Below the pieces are notes generated by a model. It made no database searches and had not been told where the DNA came from. It saw only the letters and a list, made by a program, of their open reading frames with translations. Below, piece after piece: positions 27,291 through 34,508 of a stretch of 64,000 bases of DNA. The DNA is from Uliginosibacterium gangwonense DSM 18521 (lineage in GTDB: Bacteria; Pseudomonadota; Gammaproteobacteria; Burkholderiales; Rhodocyclaceae): assembly GCF_000373965.1 (NCBI RefSeq), contig NZ_KB892865.1, positions 196,893 to 260,892 on the forward strand, given 5' to 3'. Numbering within the stretch: position 1 is the stretch's first letter; every line of letters starts with the position of its first letter. Made by a program: the position numbers and the translations under genes.

Positions 27291-27308
27291 GTCGTCAATT
27301 TTGACGAC
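27291..27308. promoter_or_regulatory. Palindrome, candidate FhlA-type enhancer site
   Basis: GTCGTCAATTTTGACGAC has perfect 8-base arms around TT. The half TGTCGTCA recurs in the same orientation at 27352-27359, 62 bases on, about six helical turns. The palindrome lies about 160 bases before the predicted hydN transcription start, a normal enhancer distance for a sigma-54 activator. It differs from the E. coli FhlA box, so the activator is an inference. Confidence 0.5.
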
Positions 27309-27427
27309 GGATCTGCCGACACCCTCCCGCAGCCGACACTCACGTCACCGCTGTCGTCACCGCACTGCCAGCAAAAACCCCTTTACCTTCATGTGCTTGC
27401 GCCTGTCTAATCCAGCGCAAAAACCCT

Positions 27428-27443
27428 TGGCACAAACGCTGCT
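27428..27443 (+). promoter_or_regulatory. Sigma-54 promoter of hydN-fdhF
   Basis: TGGCACAAACGCTGCT: perfect -24 element TGGCAC with GG and GC 12 bases apart. Predicted start near 27453, with an 83-base leader before hydN. E. coli fdhF and hydN promoters are also sigma-54/FhlA dependent, and an fhlA-like gene is in this window. Confidence 0.75.
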
Positions 27444-27535
27444 ATAACTATCCGGATAAAGGTGGATTCGAGGCGTCAATGCTCCACCTGCGAACCACAT
27501 GACACACCCAGCGTTGTGAAAAAGGAGATCTAGGA

Positions 27536-28081
27536 ATGAACCGGTTCATCGTCGCAGAACCCAAGAAATGCATAGGTTGTCGCACCTGTGAGGTAGCCTG
27601 CGTCCTGGCGCATTCGGGCACTGCAGATGTCGGGAGCCTGTCTCCCACCAGTTTTGCCCCACGCCTGCGTGTGATCAAGGGCCTGAGCATCAGCACCCCT
27701 GTGACCTGCCGCCACTGTGAAGACGCCCCTTGCGCCAACGTCTGCCCGAACGGCGCCATTGTGTACAGCCAGAACACTGTGCAGGTACTGCAGGAACGCT
27801 GCGTAGGCTGCAAGACCTGTATGGTCGCCTGCCCTTTCGGTGCAATGGATGTGATCACCGTGCCCGCCACCAAGACCTTCAATGGCGTGACCGTGGCCAA
27901 CGGTACCAAAGCCGAAGCCCACAAGTGCGACCTGTGCGTGGATCGCGCTGCGGGCCCCGCCTGCGTAACCGTATGCCCAACCAAGGCGCTGCATGTGGTC
28001 GACCGCGCCGCCATGGAACAAACCCTGCGCAAGCGCCAGGAACGCGCCGCGCTGGAAGCTGAAAACAGCCCGCTCATCTGA
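27536..28081 (+). CDS. hydN: HydN-type four-cluster ferredoxin
   Basis: 181-residue electron carrier with sixteen cysteines in four 4Fe-4S motifs: CIGCRTCEVAC, CRHCEDAPCANVCP, CVGCKTCMVACP and CDLCVDRAAGPACVTVCP. The opening MNRFIVAEPKKCIGCRTC is very close to E. coli HydN, an electron-transfer partner of formate dehydrogenase H. AAGGAG lies nine bases before the ATG. It is followed 37 bases later by fdhF and is probably its direct electron acceptor; HycB-like function is also possible. No signal peptide, so cytoplasmic. Confidence 0.93.
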   Translation: MNRFIVAEPKKCIGCRTCEVACVLAHSGTADVGSLSPTSFAPRLRVIKGLSISTPVTCRHCEDAPCANVCPNGAIVYSQNTVQVLQERCVGCKTCMVACPFGAMDVITVPATKTFNGVTVANGTKAEAHKCDLCVDRAAGPACVTVCPTKALHVVDRAAMEQTLRKRQERAALEAENSPLI

Positions 28082-28118
28082 CCCGAAATCAAGAATTCCC
28101 TAGAAAGGTTTTATCGAC

Positions 28119-30269
28119 ATGGAAAAAGTCATCACGGTGTGCCCCTACTGTGGTTCGGGCTGCAAAATCAATCTGCTGGTCGAGAACAACAAGGTCGTCG
28201 GTGCAGAAGCTGCCAACGGCGTCACCAACCAGGGTGAGCTGTGCCTGAAGGGTTACTACGGCTGGGACTTCCTGAACGACACCAAGCTGCTCACCCCGCG
28301 CCTGAAGCGCCCCATGATCCGCCGCCAGCGCGGTGGCGAACTGGAACCGGTGAGCTGGGACGAGGCCATCAAATTTGCCAGTTCCCGCCTGATGGCGATC
28401 AAGGAAAAGTATGGCGCCAATTCGATCATGACCACCGGTTCCTCACGCGGCACCGGCAACGAATCGAACTACGTCGCCCAGAAATTCACCCGTGCCGTGC
28501 TCGGCACCAACAATATCGACTGCTGTGCCCGCGTCTGCCACGGCCCCTCAGTCGCGGGCTTGATGGTCACGCTGGGTAACGGTGCAATGAGTAACTCGAT
28601 CTGCGAGATTGAGGATACCAAGTGCATCCTGGTGTTCGGCTACAACGCAGCCGATTCGCACCCCATCGTGGCCCGCCGCATCATCAAGGCCAAGGAAAAG
28701 GGCGCCAAAATCATCGTCTGCGACCCGCGCTACATTGAAACGGCGCGTCTGGCCGACCTCTTCCTGCCGCTGAAGAACGGCTCCAACATGGCACTGGTCA
28801 ACGCCTTTGCCAACGTGCTGCTCAACGAAAAGCTCTACAAGCCAGAATTCGTGGCTAACTACACCGAAGGTTTCGAGGAGTACAAGGCCATGGTCGCCAA
28901 GTACACCCCGGAATACACGGCAGAGATCACCGGGCTGGACCCGGCACTGGTGCGCGAAGCCATCCGCATGTACGCCGCAGCACCTTCGGCCACCATCCTG
29001 TGGGGCATGGGCGTCACACAATGGGGTCAGGCTGTGGATGTGGTCAAGGGCTTGTCGAGCTTGGCGGCCATCACCGGCAACCTGGGCCGCCCGAACGTGG
29101 GCGTGGGCCCGGTGCGTGGTCAGAACAACGTGCAAGGTGCCTGCGACATGGGCGCACTGCCCAACACCCTGCCCGGCTACTACCCGGTCACCGATGCCGC
29201 TGCCCGCGAAAAATTCGCCAAGGCTTGGGGTGTTCCGAGCATTTCCGGTGAAACGGGCTATGGCCTGACCGATGTGCCGCACAAGATTCTGGAAGGCAAG
29301 ATCAAGGCGAACTACGTTTTCGGTGAAGATCCGCTGCAAACCGAGCCGGAACTGAGCCTCGTGCGCAAGGCCTTTGCTGAGCTGGAACTGCTGATCGTAC
29401 AGGACATCTTCATGACCAAGACGGCCATGATTGCTGACGTGATCCTGCCCGCCACCTCCTGGGGCGAACACGAAAACGTCTTCTCGGCGGCTGACCGTGG
29501 CTTCCAACGCTGCTACAAGGCCATCGATCCGCCCGCCGACCATGATGTGAAGCATGACTGGGAAATCCACAGCTTGATGGCCACCGCCATGGGCTATCCC
29601 ATGCATTACAACAATGCCAAGGAAATCTGGGACGAGCTGCGTGGCCTGTGCCACCTTTACACCGGTGCCACCTACGAGAAGATGGCGAACCTGGGTTACG
29701 TGCCCTGGCCCTGCCCGACCGAAGACCACCCCGGTACGCCGTGGCTGTACGAAGGCAACAAGTTCGACACCGCCAGCGGCAAGGCCCTGCTGTTCGCCGC
29801 CGAATGGCGCGCTCCGCTGGAAAAGGTGGATGCCGAATACCCGCTGGGGCTGTGCACGGTGCGCGAAGTGGGTCACTACTCCTGCCGCTCCATGACGGGC
29901 AACTGTACCGCCCTGCAAACACTGGCTGACGAACCGGGCTTCGTGCAGATTCACCCGGATGACGCCAAGCAGTTCGGTATCGCGGATCAAGCCCTGGTGT
30001 GGATCTCCTCGCGCCGTGGCAAGGTCATCACCCGCGCCAACTACAACGACCGCGTCAACAAGGGCGCTGTGTATATGACCTACCAGTGGTGGATCGGCGC
30101 CTGTAACGAACTGACCGTGGACCACCTGGACCCGATCTCCAAGACACCGGAGTACAAGTTCAGCGCTGTCAAGCTTGAAGCCATTGCCGATCAGGTATGG
30201 GCAGAAAACCACGTGCAGGAACTCTACGGCAAGATGAAGGCTGACATGCGCAAGGCCGCAATGGCCTAA
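28119..30269 (+). CDS. fdhF: Formate dehydrogenase H, cysteine form
   Basis: Molybdopterin (bis-MGD) enzyme oxidising formate to CO2. The 716 residues align along their whole length with E. coli FdhF (715). The N-terminal 4Fe-4S ligands are Cys8, 11, 15 and 42. The metal ligand is Cys140, codon TGC at 28536-28538, in CCARVCHGPS, where E. coli has selenocysteine. His141 follows, and PVRGQNNVQGACDMG and REVGHYSCRSMTGNC are conserved. No signal peptide: cytoplasmic. Co-transcribed with hydN; a 14-bp hairpin follows the gene. No hydrogenase-3 genes are in the window, so the electron acceptor after HydN is unknown. Confidence 0.95.
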   Translation: MEKVITVCPYCGSGCKINLLVENNKVVGAEAANGVTNQGELCLKGYYGWDFLNDTKLLTPRLKRPMIRRQRGGELEPVSWDEAIKFASSRLMAIKEKYGANSIMTTGSSRGTGNESNYVAQKFTRAVLGTNNIDCCARVCHGPSVAGLMVTLGNGAMSNSICEIEDTKCILVFGYNAADSHPIVARRIIKAKEKGAKIIVCDPRYIETARLADLFLPLKNGSNMALVNAFANVLLNEKLYKPEFVANYTEGFEEYKAMVAKYTPEYTAEITGLDPALVREAIRMYAAAPSATILWGMGVTQWGQAVDVVKGLSSLAAITGNLGRPNVGVGPVRGQNNVQGACDMGALPNTLPGYYPVTDAAAREKFAKAWGVPSISGETGYGLTDVPHKILEGKIKANYVFGEDPLQTEPELSLVRKAFAELELLIVQDIFMTKTAMIADVILPATSWGEHENVFSAADRGFQRCYKAIDPPADHDVKHDWEIHSLMATAMGYPMHYNNAKEIWDELRGLCHLYTGATYEKMANLGYVPWPCPTEDHPGTPWLYEGNKFDTASGKALLFAAEWRAPLEKVDAEYPLGLCTVREVGHYSCRSMTGNCTALQTLADEPGFVQIHPDDAKQFGIADQALVWISSRRGKVITRANYNDRVNKGAVYMTYQWWIGACNELTVDHLDPISKTPEYKFSAVKLEAIADQVWAENHVQELYGKMKADMRKAAMA

Positions 30270-30294
30270 GCACCCGCCTGAGTCTTTCACGGAA

Positions 30295-30327
30295 CCGAAC
30301 ATCCCGGCCTTGCGCCGGGATGTTCGG
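30295..30327 (+). terminator. Strong hairpin between fdhF and moaA
   Basis: Perfect 14-bp stem (CCGAACATCCCGGC / GCCGGGATGTTCGG) with a five-base loop. There is no long T-run after it, so it may be a leaky terminator or 3' protection of the hydN-fdhF mRNA with reduced read-through to moaA. Confidence 0.6.
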
Positions 30328-30354
30328 TCGTTCGCTGAAAACCGGCCTCTTATC

Positions 30355-31350
30355 GTGAATCCAGCCCCCGCCCCCTGTCTGCAAGACCGCTTTGGACGCC
30401 GCATTGATTACCTGCGCCTGTCGGTCACGGATCGTTGTGATCTACGCTGCAGCTACTGCCGCCCAAAGAATTTCGATGGTTACGCCGAGCCTGCAGATTG
30501 GCTGAGCTTTGCCGAAATCGAACGCGTGGTCGCCGCTTTCGCCCGCCTGGGTGTGGCACGGGTACGGCTGACCGGAGGGGAACCCCTGTTGCGGCGGAAT
30601 CTGGTCGATCTGGTCGGCAATCTCGCCGCACTGCCAGGGGTGCAGGATCTGTCGCTCTCCACCAACGCCACCCAGTTGGCCAAGCATGCCGTAGCACTCA
30701 AGGCCGCGGGGCTGCGCCGCATCAACGTCAGCCTGGATTCGCTCGACCGCGACTGCGTGGCGCAGGTGTGCGGACGCGACACGCTGGGTGCCATCCTCGA
30801 AGGCATTCTCGCGGCCAAAGCTGCAGGCATCGCCCCCATCAAGCTCAACATGGTCTTGATGAAGGGCATCAATGACCACGAAGTCGAGCACATGGCAGAG
30901 TTCTGTATTGCGCACGGCTTCATCCTGCGCATGATTGAAGCCATGCCGATTGGTGAGGCTGGCCGCAACACGCATTTCCTCTCACTCGAAGCGGTTCGTC
31001 CCCGTCTGGTGGAGCGCTTCGGCTTGCAGCCCTGTTCGCTCGAACTCGGGGGCGGCCCGGCGCGTTATTGGGCCACCGCTGACGGGCAAGCCCAGATCGG
31101 CTTCATCACCCCGATCACCCAACACTTCTGCGCCACCTGCAACCGCGTGCGTCTGGCCGTGGATGGCACCCTCTACCTGTGCCTGGGCCAGGAAGAGCGC
31201 TTTGAATTGCGCCCATTGCTGCGTGACGGTGCCAGCGATGCCGAGCTGGAAGCCGCCATCCGCAGCGCCATCGAGCTCAAACCCAACAAGCACGAATTCA
31301 TCGAAGCGCCGGGGCAGATCATGCGCTTCATGTCGCAAACCGGCGGCTGA
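30355..31350 (+). CDS. moaA: GTP 3',8-cyclase MoaA
   Basis: Radical SAM enzyme of molybdenum cofactor synthesis. The 331-residue product has the SAM cluster motif CDLRCSYC after DYLRLSVTDR, LTGGEPLLRRN, the second cluster ligands CATCNRVRL with a later Cys in LYLCLG, and the essential C-terminal Gly-Gly (SQTGG). GTG 30355 was chosen; an earlier TTG lies inside the hairpin loop at 30310. Placement behind fdhF suggests that it supplies extra cofactor for the formate dehydrogenase; other moa genes are absent here, so it could be a second moaA copy. Confidence 0.91.
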   Translation: MNPAPAPCLQDRFGRRIDYLRLSVTDRCDLRCSYCRPKNFDGYAEPADWLSFAEIERVVAAFARLGVARVRLTGGEPLLRRNLVDLVGNLAALPGVQDLSLSTNATQLAKHAVALKAAGLRRINVSLDSLDRDCVAQVCGRDTLGAILEGILAAKAAGIAPIKLNMVLMKGINDHEVEHMAEFCIAHGFILRMIEAMPIGEAGRNTHFLSLEAVRPRLVERFGLQPCSLELGGGPARYWATADGQAQIGFITPITQHFCATCNRVRLAVDGTLYLCLGQEERFELRPLLRDGASDAELEAAIRSAIELKPNKHEFIEAPGQIMRFMSQTGG

Positions 31351-31439
31351 TCGCTGCTGATCCAGAACCTTACTTTTTCCTGATCTGCGTGTTTTGTAGG
31401 CGACCCAGCCACACCGGCAGTAGTATTTTCATTTAAGTG

Positions 31440-31462
31440 TTGCACAATTAAATTGCGAGCAA
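31440..31462. promoter_or_regulatory. OhrR-type operator upstream of ohr
   Basis: CAATTAAATTG (31445-31455) is a perfect AT-rich palindrome within TTGCACAATTAAATTGCGAG, followed by a further ACAATT at 31464-31469. It resembles OhrR boxes and lies 50-80 bases before the ohr start, with ohrR just downstream. Confidence 0.6.
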
Positions 31463-31517
31463 TACAATTCAACTCAGCAGCACACTTTCTTGAATGAAAC
31501 CCACTTGGAGACTGATC

Positions 31518-31940
31518 ATGAAACAACTCTACACCACACGCGCCATTGCAAATGGCGGCCGTAACGGTAAGGTTCGTACTGAAGATGGCGTGTTTGCCAC
31601 TGATTTGGCCATGCCCCGCGAACTGGGTGGCACGGGCAAGGCACCCAACCCGGAGCAACTGTTTGCAGCAGGCTATGCAGCATGTTTTGAAAACGCCGTG
31701 CTGCACATCGCCCGTCTGCAAAAGCTCCCGGTACGCGATACCGAAGTGGCCGCTGATGTGGCGCTCAATGCCGGGGAAAATGGCGCATTCGTGCTCTCCG
31801 TCGCCCTGCACGTCAGCCTCGCGGGGCTTGATCAGGCTGCGGCCGAAGCGCTGGTCGCCCAAGCCCATCAGGTCTGCCCCTATTCGAACGCCACTCGTGG
31901 CAATATCGAGGTCACGCTGACCACCCTGGCCAAGGCCTGA
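31518..31940 (+). CDS. ohr: Organic hydroperoxide resistance protein Ohr
   Basis: Thiol peroxidase of the OsmC/Ohr family that reduces organic and fatty acid hydroperoxides. 140 residues with the two catalytic cysteines Cys56 (AACFENAV) and Cys120 (QVCPYSNATRGN), and the N-terminal TTRAIANGGRNGKVRTEDG typical of Ohr. A GGAG site lies seven bases before ATG 31518. The MarR-type ohrR gene follows 72 bases downstream, forming the classical peroxide-induced pair. Confidence 0.95.
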   Translation: MKQLYTTRAIANGGRNGKVRTEDGVFATDLAMPRELGGTGKAPNPEQLFAAGYAACFENAVLHIARLQKLPVRDTEVAADVALNAGENGAFVLSVALHVSLAGLDQAAAEALVAQAHQVCPYSNATRGNIEVTLTTLAKA

Positions 31941-32012
31941 TCGAGCCTGAAGCCTGTGCCCTTGAGCCTGATGCGTGATTCATCAGGCTCAAATTATTTA
32001 GAGAACCGCAGC

Positions 32013-32462
32013 ATGACCGACGACCTGCTCGCCCTGGACAACCAGCTTTGCTTTCCGATCTACGCGGCAAGCAATATGCTCAACCGGCTCTACCGCCCGC
32101 TGCTGGATGAGCTGGGGCTGACCTACCCGCAATATCTGGTGATGCTGGTGCTCTGGCAATCGACCCCCCGGAGTGTGGGGGAGTTGGGGCACACGCTCTA
32201 TCTGGATAGCGGGACGCTGACCCCCTTGCTCAAACGCATGGAAGCCCAAGGGCTGATCCGCCGCCAACGTGCGCCAGACGATGAGCGCCGGGTGCTGATC
32301 ACACTGACCGAGGCAGGACACACCCTGCGCGAGCGTGCCAACGCCGTGCCCAACGCCATGCTCTGCAAGATCGACACGCCCAGTGGCGAGCTTGCGCAAC
32401 TGCGCGAGCAACTCAAGGGCCTGACACAAAAACTTGACCAGGCCCTGGCGCGCCGGCAATAA
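32013..32462 (+). CDS. ohrR: MarR-family peroxide sensor OhrR
   Basis: 149-residue winged-helix repressor. Cys13 in LDNQLCFPIYAAS is at the position of the peroxide-sensing Cys of OhrR; the helix-turn-helix LGHTLYLDSGTLTPLLKRME and the wing RQRAPDDERRVLITLT are typical. ATG 32013 follows GAGAA; an upstream in-frame ATG at 31956 would add an unconserved stretch. It should repress ohr through the palindrome upstream until Cys13 is oxidised. Confidence 0.92.
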   Translation: MTDDLLALDNQLCFPIYAASNMLNRLYRPLLDELGLTYPQYLVMLVLWQSTPRSVGELGHTLYLDSGTLTPLLKRMEAQGLIRRQRAPDDERRVLITLTEAGHTLRERANAVPNAMLCKIDTPSGELAQLREQLKGLTQKLDQALARRQ

Positions 32463-32464
32463 GC

Positions 32465-32499
32465 ATAAAAAACGGCCCCCGCCTATAGCGGGAGCCGTT
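32465..32499. terminator. Bidirectional terminator between convergent genes
   Basis: AACGGC-CCCCGC and GCGGG-GCCGTT pair around a short loop. Read on the minus strand it is followed by TTTTTTATG, an ideal terminator for the cystatin-like gene; it can also stop ohrR transcription. Confidence 0.85.
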
Positions 32500-32521
32500 A
32501 CAGCACTCAATACATCAGCGA

Positions 32522-33070
32522 TCAGGGTTTGATGGGGACAATAGAGGTAATGTGGGGAGCCCCTGCCCCCGGTAGTGGTGCAAAAATGTAGACCAATGTG
32601 GGATAGGCAACAGCCCCAGGCGCCACAATGCTGGCCTTGCACAGGTAGCAATAATTCATCCCGGCAACAACCTGGGCGGCAACCTGTAGGGGTGCATAAT
32701 CCACACCCAGAGGTTTGACCACCCCTGCAAAGATTTTCTGTTCGTCAGCACTCAAGGCATGGAAGCCGCTCCATCCACCTGGAATGGCATGGCACTCCAC
32801 GACCATCTTGATGGCAGTGATATGTGGCACCCCTTGCAGCGGTTGATAGACATACACTTCAACCAAACTGGTACAGCCCCCAGGATAAACACCGGTTGCA
32901 TCGCACAGGAAGCAGTAATTGGTACCGGATACCGTCTGAGTTGCCACGGCGATAGGCACATACTTCACGCCCGTCAGCTTGCCAGCGGTCTGATCAAAAA
33001 CAGCCTGCGCCTGTGCAGAAATCGTGAAATCAAAAGCAGTCCAGTTACCTACTACGGTTTGCGTATCCAT
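32522..33070 (-). CDS. Protein with two cystatin-like repeats
   Basis: The 182-residue product is an internal duplication. Each half (about 8-90 and 98-182) has Gly-Trp near its start, a short helix region, a KYVPI/DYAPL segment, then QTVSGTNYCFLC (45-56) or QVVAGMNYCYLC (133-144), then a hydrophobic strand and PHIT(A/S)I. QxVxG is the central protease-binding loop of cystatins, so a cystatin-type fold is inferred; protease inhibition is not shown. The NYC-x-LC cysteine pair in both copies is unusual. There is no signal peptide. A TGAGGA site precedes ATG 33070 and a strong terminator follows, so it is a single-gene unit. Confidence 0.8.
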   Translation of the reverse strand: MDTQTVVGNWTAFDFTISAQAQAVFDQTAGKLTGVKYVPIAVATQTVSGTNYCFLCDATGVYPGGCTSLVEVYVYQPLQGVPHITAIKMVVECHAIPGGWSGFHALSADEQKIFAGVVKPLGVDYAPLQVAAQVVAGMNYCYLCKASIVAPGAVAYPTLVYIFAPLPGAGAPHITSIVPIKP

Positions 33071-33586
33071 GATTCAGTTTCCTCATTATGGTTGTAGGCG
33101 GATACAAGCCGCCATATTCGGAGTGTTGGGATGTTGCCAAACTACATAGGCCATTGCACACGCAGTTTTCAGGCAGACATGAACACAAAGCCATCCAGAA
33201 ACCAATGCTTTTCCGTTGCCTCACCGCAAAAACAATGAGCAAAATGTATTGTGCATGTGATCTCCATTGGCATTGTAGACCGAACAAAAATTAAGAAAGG
33301 CGACTGTTCGGGCTGCCCTTTTTAAGAATTTCCATAACGTGCTTTAACACTGAAACAGTATAAAAACGTCATCAAATACATATATTTCATTACGCCTGAA
33401 AATATGTGACATATGCCAAACATATTCAGCATCAAATACCCGCCTTTACGTTGAAAGCGATTACAGAGCAAGACCATAATCCGTACCACAATTCCGCGCC
33501 ACAATTTCAGCGCATTCTTTCGGCGCACTCCCCGTCGCTTTCCAAAGCAGGTGTATGAGGCAGGCCATCGGGAGTAAACTGGCGGC
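33071..33586. other. AT-rich region without a supported gene
   Basis: 516 bases between the cystatin-like gene and fdhD. It is richer in A and T than the rest of the window, particularly 33290-33500. Short frames here lack coding character or ribosome sites. It must hold the promoter of the minus-strand gene (near 33080-33130) and that of fdhD. No repeat or mobile element end was seen. Confidence 0.55.
33451..33480 (+). promoter_or_regulatory. Possible sigma-70 promoter for fdhD
   Basis: TTGAAA (33451-33456) and CATAAT (33475-33480) with an 18-base spacer, about 100 bases upstream of fdhD. Pattern match only. Confidence 0.35.
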
Positions 33587-34420
33587 ATGCTCAACACACA
33601 AACACCCTCCTGCCCCCTCCCTTCCGAAGAGGGCCCATCCCCCCAGGCCGCACTACAGGTTCTGCGCCTGCGCCAAGGGCAATTGCAGCAATGTGCCGAT
33701 GTGGTGGCGGAGGAATTCCCCGTCGCCCTGGTGTTCAATGGCATCTCGCATGCGGTGATGATGACTTCACCGCAGGATCTGGAGGAGTTCGCCACCGGGT
33801 TTGCCTTGTCTGAAGGCATCATCAGCAAACGGCAAGATATCCATGACCTGGAGGTGCATTTCTACCCTGATGGTGCCGAAATCCAGCTCACCATCGCCCA
33901 GACCGCTTTCCTCAAGCTCAAGGAGCATCGCCGTACCCTGACGGGCCGTACCGGCTGCGGGGTGTGCGGCACAGAAAGCCTCGCGCTGCTGGATCTGGAG
34001 CCGGAGGCTTTGAAAGAAACCGCCGCCTTCACAGTCGAACACGCCACCATCCAGCGCATCCTCGCCGAGCTACCGCCCTACCAAGTATTGATGCAGGCCA
34101 CCGGCTGTGCGCATGCAGCGGCCTGGTGCAGCCCACAAGGCGAGGTACTCCGTGTGTTTGAGGACGTGGGGCGCCATAACGCGTTGGACAAGCTGTTTGG
34201 CTGGATAGCGCGAAACGATATTGATGCCCACCAAGGGCTGGTTTTTCTCACCAGCCGGGCAAGCTATGAACTGGTCCGCAAGGCCGCCCGCATGCAGGTG
34301 CCGGTGCTGGCCACAATTTCAGCCCCCACCGCGCTGGCCGTACGGATCGCACAGGCCGCAGGCATCCGCTTGATGAGTTTCTGCCGCCAGAATGGCTTTG
34401 TGGAATACCCCAAGGAATAA
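33587..34420 (+). CDS. fdhD: Formate dehydrogenase sulfurtransferase FdhD
   Basis: Transfers sulfur from IscS to the bis-MGD cofactor before insertion into formate dehydrogenase. The 277-residue product has the catalytic loop RTGCGVCG (Cys124 and Cys127), ALSEGII, the GCAHAAAWC segment and VGRHNALDKLFG, all FdhD signatures. It should act on the FdhF encoded 3.3 kb away. It is convergent with the fhlA-like gene. Confidence 0.95.
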   Translation: MLNTQTPSCPLPSEEGPSPQAALQVLRLRQGQLQQCADVVAEEFPVALVFNGISHAVMMTSPQDLEEFATGFALSEGIISKRQDIHDLEVHFYPDGAEIQLTIAQTAFLKLKEHRRTLTGRTGCGVCGTESLALLDLEPEALKETAAFTVEHATIQRILAELPPYQVLMQATGCAHAAAWCSPQGEVLRVFEDVGRHNALDKLFGWIARNDIDAHQGLVFLTSRASYELVRKAARMQVPVLATISAPTALAVRIAQAAGIRLMSFCRQNGFVEYPKE

Positions 34421-34508
34421 ACAGCGACCTATTCCGTTTCTAGATCAAGCCAGTGATCAGCTCACGGCAAGGCGAAGTCGACAAAGCGCGGGGGGCCTAG
34501 AAATGGAA

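Noticed and set aside
28500..28600. Selenocysteine insertion element in fdhF
   Set aside because: The codon for residue 140 is TGC, so no recoding is needed.
28548..30404. 618-codon open frame on the strand opposite fdhF
   Set aside because: Antisense shadow of a high-GC gene with strong codon bias; no recognisable motif, while fdhF on the other strand is conserved over its whole length.
33322..33828. 168-codon minus-strand frame overlapping fdhD and the AT-rich gap
   Set aside because: Antisense to the FdhD N-terminus; low-complexity product and no ribosome site.
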